This document shows, piece after piece, positions 32,902-40,527 of a stretch of DNA of 64,000 bases. The first letter of the stretch is position 1, and every line of letters starts with the position of its first letter. Under the pieces are notes generated by a model. That model ran no database searches and was not told where the DNA came from. It saw only the letters and a list, made by a program, of their open reading frames with translations. The position numbers were made by a program, and so were the translations under genes. The stretch lies in NCBI GenBank assembly GCA_016217545.1, contig JACRHT010000012.1, forward strand, positions 992,001 to 1,056,000, in the 5' to 3' direction. The stretch is from Opitutia bacterium. Lineage in GTDB: Bacteria; Verrucomicrobiota; Verrucomicrobiia; Opitutales; Opitutaceae.

Positions 32902-33392
32902 GCCCCGTCGTCCGCCGTCTCGTTTTCGTTTTTGCCAGCTTCGTTCTCCTGAGCGGTTCGCCGCTGTTCGCCCAGCGCGAGCGACTGCCGGTCGAGGACC
33001 TCGAAGTGGTCGAGAGCCGCTGGCCCAACGCCAAGAAGACCTCCACCGGCCTCCGCTACATCGTCCTCAAGGAAGGCGACCCAAAGAGCGCGACTCCGCA
33101 GGCTGGCGATCGCGCCGCGGTGCTCTACAAGGGCATGCTGCTCGATGGGACCGTCTTCGACCAATCGCTCGATCCCGCGCACGCCTTCAAGCCGCGCGTC
33201 GGTCGCGACGAGTTGATCCCGGCCTGGGATCAGGCGCTCACGCGCATGCACAAGGGCGACAAGTGGCTCCTGATCGTGCCCTACGAACTCGGCTACGGCA
33301 CCCGCGGCAACCCGCCGAAAATCCCGAAGCGCGCGACGCTCGTGTTCGAGATGGAGCTGCTCGATTTCGGCAAGGACCTGCCGTTGAACTGA
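32898..33392 (+). CDS. FKBP-type peptidyl-prolyl isomerase, exported
   Basis: 164 residues: signal peptide (about 1-25, ending LFAQ) and one FKBP domain (GDRAAVLYKGMLLDGTVFDQ, IPAWDQALTRMHKGDKWLLI, PYELGYGTRG). It assists folding of exported proteins. It is translationally coupled to the carboxypeptidase and followed by a terminator, so the two form a cell-envelope unit. Confidence 0.93.
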   Translation: MSPVVRRLVFVFASFVLLSGSPLFAQRERLPVEDLEVVESRWPNAKKTSTGLRYIVLKEGDPKSATPQAGDRAAVLYKGMLLDGTVFDQSLDPAHAFKPRVGRDELIPAWDQALTRMHKGDKWLLIVPYELGYGTRGNPPKIPKRATLVFEMELLDFGKDLPLN

Positions 33393-33420
33393 GTCTCGCG
33401 CGCCGCGCGAGCCCACGAAA

Positions 33421-33453
33421 AAGCGCCGGTGTTTCGCCGGCGCTTGTTTTTTG
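33421..33453 (+). terminator. Intrinsic terminator of the carboxypeptidase-FKBP unit
   Basis: AAGCGCCGG (33421-33429) and CCGGCGCTT (33437-33445), followed by GTTTTTTG. Confidence 0.93.
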
Positions 33454-33483
33454 TCCGAAGGCAGGAGCGGGCGCGTGCGCCGC

Positions 33484-34227
33484 TCACTTCATCATCTCTT
33501 CCAGCAACGGGCGCATGGCGTCGGCCCAGATTTGGTAGCCGGCGGCGTTCGGGTGCAGCTGGTCGGGCATGATGGCGTCGGGGATCTTGCCGTCGGCGCC
33601 GAGGAATTTCGCGCCGATGTCGAGGAAGCGGACGTTCTTCCCGTCGTCGAGCTTGGCGAGGATCGTGTTGGCCTCGTGGATGGTCTGCATCCGTTTCACG
33701 GCGTCGTCGACGATCTTGCCGTCCTTGTCCTTGCGCGGGCCGCGGGGGAAGATGGCGAGCAGCAGCACCTTCGCCTCCGGGATATTGGCGCGGATGAGTT
33801 CGACGATCTTCGTGTCGGCGGCGGCGATTTGCTCGCTCGTGTGGTCGCCGGAGTTGTTCGTGCCGAGCATCAGCACCACGACTTTCGGCTTCACGCCCTT
33901 CAGCACGCCGTCCTCGATGCGCCAGATGACGTGTTCGGTGCGGTCGCCGCCGATGCCGAAGTTGGCCGCCTGGAATTTCTCGTAGTTGGCCTTCCAGACC
34001 TCGGGCGCCTTGCCCCAGCCCTCGGTGATCGAGTCGCCGAGGAAGAGCAGCTGCATCGGCTCCTTGGCGCGCTTCAGGTGCTGCGCGTGCAGTTCGTAGA
34101 AGCGGGCGTTGCCGCGTTTGGGCGCGCCGACGCTGGGATCGTAGGCGCGGGCGAGCGGGGCGAGGGTGGTGAGCGCGGCCGCGGCGAGCGCGACCGTCAG
34201 GACGAGACGGCGGACGGGGTTTTTCAT
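33484..34227 (-). CDS. SGNH/GDSL hydrolase, exported
   Basis: 247 residues with a signal peptide (MKNPVRRLVLTVALAAAALT, cleavage near ARA). Block I FLGDSITEGW holds the nucleophile Ser, block II the Gly of FGIGGDRTEHV, block III LGTNN, and block V DQLHPNAAGY the Asp and His. The pattern is close to the PAF-acetylhydrolase/rhamnogalacturonan-acetylesterase-like branch, so it probably removes acyl or acetyl groups from a sugar or lipid. I use the ATG at 34227. It is the last gene before the convergent FKBP terminator. Confidence 0.9.
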   Translation of the reverse strand: MKNPVRRLVLTVALAAAALTTLAPLARAYDPSVGAPKRGNARFYELHAQHLKRAKEPMQLLFLGDSITEGWGKAPEVWKANYEKFQAANFGIGGDRTEHVIWRIEDGVLKGVKPKVVVLMLGTNNSGDHTSEQIAAADTKIVELIRANIPEAKVLLLAIFPRGPRKDKDGKIVDDAVKRMQTIHEANTILAKLDDGKNVRFLDIGAKFLGADGKIPDAIMPDQLHPNAAGYQIWADAMRPLLEEMMK

Positions 34228-34299
34228 ATCAGCGGACAAGACGCTGGAGCGGGCGACGCGGTCACCGCAAGCCCGCGCGCGTCGGACGGTCGGGCCGCG

Positions 34300-35241
34300 T
34301 CAGCCGAAGAGCGCCTTGCGCTGCGACCAGAAACTGTCGGCCGTGTAGCAGGCGAGCCCGCACCAAATCAGCCCGAACGAGACGGCGCGCAGGGCGTCGA
34401 AGGTCTCGTGATAGACGAGCCAGCCGAGCAGGAAGGCGAGCGAAGGCCCGATGTATTGCAGCAGTCCGAGCGTGGTGAGCCGGATGCGCACGGCGCCGTA
34501 GGCGAACCACACGAGCGGGATTGCGGTGATCCAGCCGGAGCAGAGCACGAGGACGTGATCGCGCGCGCTCACGTGCCCGAGTGCGCCTTTCCCCTGCGCC
34601 GCGAGCCAGATCAAGTAGCCCGCCGTAAGCGGCAGGTAGAGCAGCGTCTCGACCGTCAGGCCATCGAGCGCGCCCATGGGAGATTTTTTCCGGATGAGGC
34701 CGTAGCCGCTCCACGTCGCGACGATGATCAACGAGACCCACGGCACGTGATCGACGCGGAACAGCAGCCACGCCACGCCGCTGGCCGCGAGCGCGATGGC
34801 GAGCCATTGCAGCGGACGCGGCCGCTCGTGGAAGAAAATGAAACCCGCCGCGACGTTGAAGAGCGGCACGAGGAAGTAGCCGAGGCTGGAGTCGAGGATG
34901 TGGCCGTTGTTCACCGCCCAGATGAACGTCAGCCAGTTGCCCATCAGCAGCGTGCCCGTGGCGAAATTGAAGCCCAGGGTGCGCGCCGAGCGAAACGCGG
35001 TCCACACGCTCGCGAGTCGACCTTGCCAGCGCAGCACACCGAGCAGGAACACCAGCGACCACACGGCGCGGTGCATGATGAGCTCCACCGGACTGATGTG
35101 CGCGAGGAACTTCCAGTAGATCGGGATGATGCCCCAGAACGTGAACGCCCCGACTGCAGCGAGAGCGCCGCGACGTGCTTCGGGATGCTGTGGTGCGAGA
35201 GCCAAGCGAAAAGAGATGCCGCGAGCGGCGCGAGGCGTCAA
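34300..35241 (-). CDS. rarD: RarD protein, EamA/DMT transporter
   Basis: 313 residues with ten membrane segments. The RarD pattern is plain: FTFWGIIPIYWKFLAHISPV with ELIMHRAVWS near residue 35-60, GNWLTFIWAVNNGHILDSSL with GYFLVPL near 105, and GLLQYIGPSLAFLLG near 245. RarD proteins are annotated as chloramphenicol-sensitivity proteins, but their substrate is not firmly known. The best start is the TTG at 35241; no ATG lies before the first helix. Confidence 0.93.
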   Translation of the reverse strand: MTPRAARGISFRLALAPQHPEARRGALAAVGAFTFWGIIPIYWKFLAHISPVELIMHRAVWSLVFLLGVLRWQGRLASVWTAFRSARTLGFNFATGTLLMGNWLTFIWAVNNGHILDSSLGYFLVPLFNVAAGFIFFHERPRPLQWLAIALAASGVAWLLFRVDHVPWVSLIIVATWSGYGLIRKKSPMGALDGLTVETLLYLPLTAGYLIWLAAQGKGALGHVSARDHVLVLCSGWITAIPLVWFAYGAVRIRLTTLGLLQYIGPSLAFLLGWLVYHETFDALRAVSFGLIWCGLACYTADSFWSQRKALFG

Positions 35242-35362
35242 CGGGCGCGTGCAGCTGGCCGCGAGTTATGGCGCGAACTGTTCGGAGTGGTCGCGGTCGG
35301 CGAGGGCGGCGTGGAGGGCGCGCCTGACTCAACGGATTCGGCGCCCGAATTGGGCCAACCGG

Positions 35363-35827
35363 CTAGCGACCGGGAGCAGCCGGGGCGTTGGTCGACTGGT
35401 AGGAGACGAGCAGCCAGCGATCGTGGATCATCGCGTAGACGGCCGTGACGAGGAGAGTGGGTTTCACCGTTTTCCCGTCCGGTCCGGCGATTTCAATCTG
35501 CGTCGTGCCTTGCAACACCGCCGCTTCACCGTAGAGCCGAACTTGGGGCGGCGTCGTGTAGCGCACAGCGACGTATTTGAGCTGGCCAGATTTCAGCGCC
35601 GTGAGGAACTGCGGCTTCGTTTGCACCACGCCGTTCGAGTGCACGTAGACGCAGTCGGCGGCGAGCATGTCGTCGAGCGCGGGGACGTCGGCGGCCAGCA
35701 TGGCGTAGATGCGCGTCTCGTCGGTGCGCAACACCGCGGCCTTCAGGGCGTCCGCCAGCGTGGCCTTTTGCGCGGAGGCAGGCAGGGCCGCGCCGAGCGC
35801 GAGCAGGAGGATCGCGAGGAGTTTCAT
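35363..35827 (-). CDS. DUF4440 / NTF2-like exported protein
   Basis: 154 residues: signal peptide (MKLLAILLLALGAALPASAQ) then a SnoaL/DUF4440 cone-shaped domain (IYAMLAADVPALDDMLAADC with VYVHSNGV near residue 45-70; YGEAAVLQGTTQIEIAGPDG; and the strand HDRWLLVSYQST). Members include isomerases and many proteins of unknown use. The ATG at 35827 shares ATGA with the thioesterase stop, so the two are cotranslated. Confidence 0.82.
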   Translation of the reverse strand: MKLLAILLLALGAALPASAQKATLADALKAAVLRTDETRIYAMLAADVPALDDMLAADCVYVHSNGVVQTKPQFLTALKSGQLKYVAVRYTTPPQVRLYGEAAVLQGTTQIEIAGPDGKTVKPTLLVTAVYAMIHDRWLLVSYQSTNAPAAPGR

Positions 35828-36222
35828 TCGCGGTGGACCGGGTGGGGGCGGCCTTGGTCGTTGATGGCGACGTAGGTGAAGACGCCTTCGGTGACCTGCA
35901 GCAGCTTGCCGTCGCGGCCGCGTTGGACCCACGCCTCGATGTGGATGCGCATCGACGTGCGGCCGACGCGGAGGAGATGTGCGTGGCAGTTCACGATGTC
36001 GCCGACGTAGACGGGATTGTGGAAGACCATGCCGTCGACGGCGACGGTCGTGACGCGGCTGTGCGAAATGTTTTTCGCGACGATGGCGGCGCCGAGGTCC
36101 ATCTGCGACATGAGCCAGCCGCCGAAGATGTCGCCATTGGCGTTCGTGTCGGCCGGCATCGCGATGGTGCGGATGACGAGCTCGCCTTGCGGCTCGGTGC
36201 GTGCAGGTGCGGTCGGTTCCAT
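35824..36222 (-). CDS. Acyl-CoA thioesterase, YciA-like hotdog protein
   Basis: 132 residues, single hotdog domain: TIAMPADTNANGDIFGGWLM with SQMDLGA near residue 20-45 and VDGMVFHNPVYVGDIVNCHA near 62 are the YciA/BACH signatures, with the catalytic Asp in DTNANGDIFGG. Releases free fatty acid and CoA from acyl-CoA. I use the ATG at 36222; the frame is open far upstream, but that part is antisense to another gene. Confidence 0.92.
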   Translation of the reverse strand: MEPTAPARTEPQGELVIRTIAMPADTNANGDIFGGWLMSQMDLGAAIVAKNISHSRVTTVAVDGMVFHNPVYVGDIVNCHAHLLRVGRTSMRIHIEAWVQRGRDGKLLQVTEGVFTYVAINDQGRPHPVHRE

Positions 36223-36263
36223 GGAGGGCAGGTTGGGGCCAATGGACGACGACGCCACCCCAA

Positions 36264-37193
36264 TCACCGCCGGTCGTAGCGCAGGAGCGTCATCGATTCC
36301 TCGGAGGCAACGAAAAGCGCCCGTCCATCGGCCGCGAAGCACGCGCCTTCGGCTTGGGGCAGGTCGTGCGGCGCGAGAACCACGGGCGGTTTCGCGAGGG
36401 CGTCGGCCCACGATTCGCCGGCTGCCCGGGGAAAGAGCAACAGGTCGCCGTAGGTGAGCACGAGCGCCGCGGAGCCGTCGGGTGCGAAGTCCATGGCCGT
36501 GGGCGATGCGCGGTAGGCGCCGGTGGGTTTCTTGAACAGCCGCTGGAAGAAATCCGGCTGCGGCAAATGCGGGACGGTGCCGATGCGCCGGGCGACGACG
36601 GTCTCGCGGCTCGGCGCGAGCGGCAGGCGGTAGAGGCGCGGCACCGCTTCGCGTTTCGAGAGCAGGTAGACGGCGCCGTCCCGGGCGTCGACGGCGAGCG
36701 ATTCGCAGTCGCGCGCGAGGTCTTCGTAGACGACACGCAGCGTGTAGGCGGGGGCGATTTCGGTTTCGCGCGCGGGCGCGAGAGCGCTCGCGGCGGGCTC
36801 CTCGATGAAATGGAGCAGGATGAACGGTCGTTGGGCGAAATTGTCGCCGACGTCGCCGACGACGAGCCACGCCTGGCCGTCGCGCTCGAACGACGCGATG
36901 TCCTCCCAGTCGGTGTTCGCGACGCCTTTAATGCGCACCTTGCCGCGCAGGTCGCCGGTGTCGGGCGAGACGGCGTAGAGCACCGGCTCACCGCCGCTGT
37001 CGTTGTGGGTCCAGAGCAGGCCCGGCGTGCGGCGCGAGGCGGCGAGGCCACTGGCTTCGCGGTTGCGGGGCTCGGCGAGCGTGGCGGCCGCGACCGGACC
37101 GGCAAATTGCGGGGCGGGCGGAGCGGTTTCGGCCACGGCCGCGACCCAGGCGAAGGCGAGTAAAATCGCCGTGGCGCCGTATGACTTTGCCAT
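36264..37193 (-). CDS. Exported hypothetical protein, propeller-like
   Basis: 309 residues with a signal peptide (MAKSYGATAILLAFAWVAAV, ending AETA). The body has repeated short beta-strand units with Asp/Gly turns (LLWTHNDSGGEPVLYAVSPD, AWLVVGDVGDNFAQ, LAVDARDGAVYLLSKRE, AMDFAPDGSAALVLTYGD), which suggests a beta-propeller. I cannot name the family. I use the ATG at 37193. It is divergent from deoC. Confidence 0.65.
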   Translation of the reverse strand: MAKSYGATAILLAFAWVAAVAETAPPAPQFAGPVAAATLAEPRNREASGLAASRRTPGLLWTHNDSGGEPVLYAVSPDTGDLRGKVRIKGVANTDWEDIASFERDGQAWLVVGDVGDNFAQRPFILLHFIEEPAASALAPARETEIAPAYTLRVVYEDLARDCESLAVDARDGAVYLLSKREAVPRLYRLPLAPSRETVVARRIGTVPHLPQPDFFQRLFKKPTGAYRASPTAMDFAPDGSAALVLTYGDLLLFPRAAGESWADALAKPPVVLAPHDLPQAEGACFAADGRALFVASEESMTLLRYDRR

Positions 37194-37230
37194 TGTTTTC
37201 AGAGGGGAACCGCCGAATAGTCCGCGCATC

Positions 37231-38169
37231 ATGTCACTCTCTGGGAATGCGGCGTTCCGGCGTTTGTTCAACGAAATCGGCACGGTGGATCAGGTGGGAA
37301 TCGAGGAGCGCGTGGCCAAATACGGCACACGCAGCATCAAGAAAGCCTCAAAGGTCAAAGGCCTCAAGCTCGCGGCCTCGATGGTCGACCTGACGACGCT
37401 CGAGGGCAAAGACACTCCGGGAAAAGTCGCCTCGCTCTGCCAGAAAGCGCTGCACCCGCACGAAGGACTGGATTGCCCGCAGGTCGCCGCGGTTTGCGTC
37501 TATCCGTCGATGGTCAAACACGCCCGCCGCGCGCTGGGCGAAGACACGGCGGTGCGCATCGCGTCGGTCGCGACGGCGTTTCCCAGCGGCCAGGCGCCGT
37601 TGAAAACCCGCCTCGCCGAAGTGCGCGCGGCTGTCGAGGACGGTGCGGACGAGATCGACATGGTGATCAACCGCGGGGCGTTTCTCGCGGGCGATTTTCA
37701 GCTCGTGCAGGACGAAATCGCGGCGGTCGTCGAGGCCTGCGGCGAGGCGACGCTCAAGGTCATCCTCGAGGTTAGCGAACTCGAGACCTACGACAACATC
37801 CGTGCGGCGTCCTTCATCGCGATGCGCGCGATCCGGCCGAACGACTTCATCAAAACCAGCACCGGCAAGACCTCGCTCAACGCCACGCTCGGCAACAACC
37901 AGGTGATGATCGAGGCGATCCGCGACTACTACCTCGACACCGGCATCCCCATCGCGATGAAGCCCGCCGGCGGCATCCGCACGGCGAAGCAAGCGCTCAC
38001 GTTCCTCATCGCGGTGAAGGAAACGCTCGGCGACGAGTGGCTCAACAACACGCGCTACCGTTTCGGCGCGTCGTCGCTGTTGAACGATCTGCTCCGCCAA
38101 CTCGAAAAAGAGAAGACCGGCGCCTACCAAGCGCCCTATTATTTCAGCGAAGCCTCCGAGTCCTACTGA
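37231..38169 (+). CDS. deoC: Deoxyribose-phosphate aldolase
   Basis: Splits 2-deoxyribose 5-phosphate into acetaldehyde and glyceraldehyde 3-phosphate. 312 residues. The Schiff-base Lys is in DFIKTSTGK (near residue 210), the second Lys in MKPAGGIRT and the Asp in DGADEIDMVINRG. It belongs to the longer, eukaryote-like DeoC branch. ATG at 37231 (MSLSGNAAFRRL). The following aldehyde dehydrogenases would oxidise the acetaldehyde, so the unit reads as deoxynucleoside-sugar breakdown. An ACGAAT-type inverted repeat begins 9 bp after the stop. Confidence 0.95.
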   Translation: MSLSGNAAFRRLFNEIGTVDQVGIEERVAKYGTRSIKKASKVKGLKLAASMVDLTTLEGKDTPGKVASLCQKALHPHEGLDCPQVAAVCVYPSMVKHARRALGEDTAVRIASVATAFPSGQAPLKTRLAEVRAAVEDGADEIDMVINRGAFLAGDFQLVQDEIAAVVEACGEATLKVILEVSELETYDNIRAASFIAMRAIRPNDFIKTSTGKTSLNATLGNNQVMIEAIRDYYLDTGIPIAMKPAGGIRTAKQALTFLIAVKETLGDEWLNNTRYRFGASSLLNDLLRQLEKEKTGAYQAPYYFSEASESY

Positions 38170-38177
38170 GTTCTTTA

Positions 38178-38259
38178 AACCACGAATGGACACGAATGAA
38201 CACGAATAGGAATCCAGCTGCGCTGCGTGATTCGTGTGAATTCGTGTCCATTCGTGGTT
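38178..38259. repeat. ACGAAT inverted-repeat element, short copy A
   Basis: Left arm 38178-38207 and right arm 38230-38259, 30 bp each, 28 of 30 positions paired, with a 22-base loop. Each arm is three 10-bp units of the type (AA)CCACGAAT-GGACACGAAT. It lies between the deoC stop and the aldehyde dehydrogenase start and would form a long mRNA hairpin. Confidence 0.93.
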
Positions 38260-38282
38260 AACCCCTTTCTGCCTTTTCGCCC

Positions 38283-39794
38283 ATGCCCACTCTGACTGAC
38301 AAAAAAGCCGCCCGCCCGACCAAGCGTTCCATCGGCCGCCCCGCCGCCGAGCTGATCTTCGGCGACCTCTGGGAATTCGATCCGTCGCCCGAGACCGCCG
38401 ACCCGAAGCTCAAGCCGCGCTACGAACTCTTCATCGGCGGCGAGTTCGTCGCGCCGGCGTCGGGCAAGTATTTCGACTCCATCAATCCGTCCAACGAGAC
38501 GAAGATCGCCGAGTTCGCGCTCGGTGGCGCTGCCGACGTCGAGGCTGCGTTCGCCGCCGCGCAGAAAGCGCAGCCCGCGTGGGCGAAGCTACCGGGCAAG
38601 GAGCGCGCGAAATACATCTACCGCGTCGCGCGCCTGCTGCAGGACCGCGCTCGCGAGTTCGCCGTCGCGGAGACGATGGACAACGGCAAGCCGATCAAGG
38701 AAACGCGCGACTTCGACGTGCCGATGGCCGCCGCGCACTTTTTCTATCACGCAGGTTGGGCCGATAAGCTCGAATACGTCGCGCCCGGCCGCCGCGTCGC
38801 GCCGCTCGGCATCGTTGGTCAGGTTATTCCGTGGAATTTTCCGCTGTTGATGATGGCTTGGAAACTCGCGCCTGCGCTCGCCGTGGGCAACTGCGCCGTC
38901 ATCAAGCCCGCGACCAACACGCCGCTCTGCGCGATCAAGCTCGCCGAGATCATCCAGGACGCCGGTCTGCCTCCGGGCGTCGTCAACATCATCACCGGTC
39001 CCGGCTCGACCGGCGGCGCGATCATGGCGCACCCGCTTGCGGCCAAGATTGCTTTCACCGGTTCGACGGAAGTCGGCAAGGTCATCATGCGCTCCGTCGC
39101 CGGCACCGAGAAGCGCATGACGATGGAGCTCGGCGGCAAGGCGGCGAACATCGTCTTCGATGACGCGCCGCTCGACCAAGCCGTGGAGGGCATCGTCAAC
39201 GGCATCTTCTTCAACCAGGGCCAAGTCTGCTGCGCCGGCTCGCGCCTGCTCGTGCACGAACCGGTCGCTGACGAAGTCGTCGCGAAATTGAAGAACCGCC
39301 TGCGCGTGCTCCGCGTCGGCGATCCCCTCGACAAGAACACCGACGTCGGCGCCATCGTCTCGCGCGACCAGCTCGAGACCGTGCAGAGCTACCTCGACGC
39401 AGGCACGAAGGAAGGCGCCACGATGTGGCAGCCGTCGTGCCGCCTGCCGAAGAAGGGTTTTTATCTGCCGCCGACGATCTTCACCAATGTGACGATGAGC
39501 CACCGCATCGCGCGCGAGGAAATCTTCGGGCCGGTGCTCTCGATCATCACGTTCCGCACCGTCGACGAGGCGATCGAGAAGGCCAACAACACCGCCTACG
39601 GCCTCAGCGCCGGCGTGTGGACCGACAAGGGCTCGCGCATCCTCAAGATGTCGACCGAGCTGAAAGCCGGCGTCGTCTGGGCGAACACGTTCAACAAGTT
39701 CGACCCGACCTCGCCCTTCGGCGGCTACAAGGAATCCGGCTTCGGCCGCGAAGGCGGCCGCCAGGGCCTGCTCGATTACTGCAAGCTCGTCTGA
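38283..39794 (+). CDS. Aldehyde dehydrogenase
   Basis: NAD(P)-dependent oxidation of aldehydes to acids; in this setting probably acetaldehyde from DeoC. 503 residues, full length. VIPWNFPLLMMAWKLAPALA and FTGSTEVGK bind the cofactor, MELGGKAANIVFDDA holds the general-base Glu, and FFNQGQVCCAGSRLLV the catalytic Cys. ATG at 38283. It is flanked on both sides by ACGAAT inverted repeats. With the half-length homologue at 42000 it recalls the two-part ALDH16 arrangement. Confidence 0.95.
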   Translation: MPTLTDKKAARPTKRSIGRPAAELIFGDLWEFDPSPETADPKLKPRYELFIGGEFVAPASGKYFDSINPSNETKIAEFALGGAADVEAAFAAAQKAQPAWAKLPGKERAKYIYRVARLLQDRAREFAVAETMDNGKPIKETRDFDVPMAAAHFFYHAGWADKLEYVAPGRRVAPLGIVGQVIPWNFPLLMMAWKLAPALAVGNCAVIKPATNTPLCAIKLAEIIQDAGLPPGVVNIITGPGSTGGAIMAHPLAAKIAFTGSTEVGKVIMRSVAGTEKRMTMELGGKAANIVFDDAPLDQAVEGIVNGIFFNQGQVCCAGSRLLVHEPVADEVVAKLKNRLRVLRVGDPLDKNTDVGAIVSRDQLETVQSYLDAGTKEGATMWQPSCRLPKKGFYLPPTIFTNVTMSHRIAREEIFGPVLSIITFRTVDEAIEKANNTAYGLSAGVWTDKGSRILKMSTELKAGVVWANTFNKFDPTSPFGGYKESGFGREGGRQGLLDYCKLV

Positions 39795-39811
39795 GCACGC
39801 CAGCAGTTTGG

Positions 39812-40245
39812 AACCACGAATGGACACGAATGGACACGAATCCGAGCCGCTCCTGCACAAGGAATTGGTTTATTCGGTCGTGGGCGGCGCGATGGAGGTG
39901 CTCAACGGGCTGGGTCACGGTTTGCATGAGAAGCCCTATGAAAACGCGCTCGTGGTTGAATTCGGACTGAAGCGGATCGCGCTCGAGCAGCAGCGTAGGT
40001 TTCCGATTCTCTACAAGTCGGTGCAGGTGGGTGAATATGTGCCGGACCTGCTTGTCGCCTCCGCTCTCGTGGTGGACGCGAAGGTCATCGACCGCATCAC
40101 TGACGTCGAACGAGGCCAGATGTTGAATTATCTTCGCATCACCAAGCTCCGCGTCGGCGTCATTCTCAATTTCAAACGCCCGAAGCTCGAATGGGAGCGC
40201 GTAGTCCTCTGACCCATTCGTGTTAATTCGTGTCCATTCGTGGTT
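39812..40245. mobile_element. ACGAAT inverted-repeat element with a GxxExxY gene, copy B
   Basis: Left arm 39812-39841 and right arm 40216-40245, 30 bp each, 28 of 30 paired, of the same sequence as the arms of copies A and C. Here the arms are 374 bp apart and enclose a GxxExxY protein gene. The arms run into the flanking reading frames: the GxxExxY ATG (39820) lies in the left arm and the GTG of the zinc-ribbon gene (40240) in the right arm. The layout suggests a cargo-bearing element with A and C as empty forms; movement is not shown. Confidence 0.6.
39820..40212 (+). CDS. GxxExxY protein (PD-(D/E)XK_3 family)
   Basis: 130 residues. The name-giving motif is present as GHGLHEKPYENAL (near residue 36) after LLHKELVYSVVGGAMEVLNG. 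VPDLLVASALVVDAKVID (near residue 75) gives the PD...(D/E)XK pattern, with Asp in place of the more usual Glu. The family is placed in the PD-(D/E)XK nuclease superfamily, but its function is unknown. The first eight residues, MDTNGHES, are simply a translation of the repeat arm; in many relatives I recall the N-terminus is likewise repeat-derived. An alternative start is the TTG at 39808. Confidence 0.88.
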   Translation: MDTNGHESEPLLHKELVYSVVGGAMEVLNGLGHGLHEKPYENALVVEFGLKRIALEQQRRFPILYKSVQVGEYVPDLLVASALVVDAKVIDRITDVERGQMLNYLRITKLRVGVILNFKRPKLEWERVVL

Positions 40246-40515
40246 AAAAATTCCTTCCAGTCTCCTTCCGAGTGTCCCGTCTGCGGTGCGGCCGTGCCGC
40301 GCGACGCGCGCGCTTGCCCGGAGTGCGGCGCCGACGAGCGCTCGGGCTGGAACGAGGACGACACGCGTTACGACGGCCTCGATCTGCCGGACGAGGCGTT
40401 CGACGACGGTCGCCCGCCCAAGCCGGTCGCACGCCGCAATGCCAGCGTCGTTTGGTCCGTCGTCGCCAGCCTCGTTGTCCTCGCCGTGATCCTCGCCTTC
40501 GTCTTCCGCCGTTAG
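40240..40515 (+). CDS. Zinc-ribbon membrane protein
   Basis: 91 residues: an N-terminal zinc ribbon (CPVCGAAVPRDARACPECGA, residues 12-31), an acidic linker and one C-terminal membrane helix (VVWSVVASLVVLAVILAFVF) ending in RR. The topology is that of small tail-anchored proteins with a cytoplasmic zinc ribbon; the function is unknown. The only start codon before the first Cys is the GTG at 40240, inside the right arm of repeat copy B, so the gene borrows its start from the repeat. It lies 12 bp before the POT transporter. Confidence 0.72.
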   Translation: MVKNSFQSPSECPVCGAAVPRDARACPECGADERSGWNEDDTRYDGLDLPDEAFDDGRPPKPVARRNASVVWSVVASLVVLAVILAFVFRR

Positions 40516-40527
40516 TTATCCGCTCAC

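Noticed and set aside
35242-35362. REP-like repeats in the gap between rarD and the DUF4440 gene
   Set aside because: GC-rich with short imperfect complementarities but no clean stem and no CCCTAC tail.
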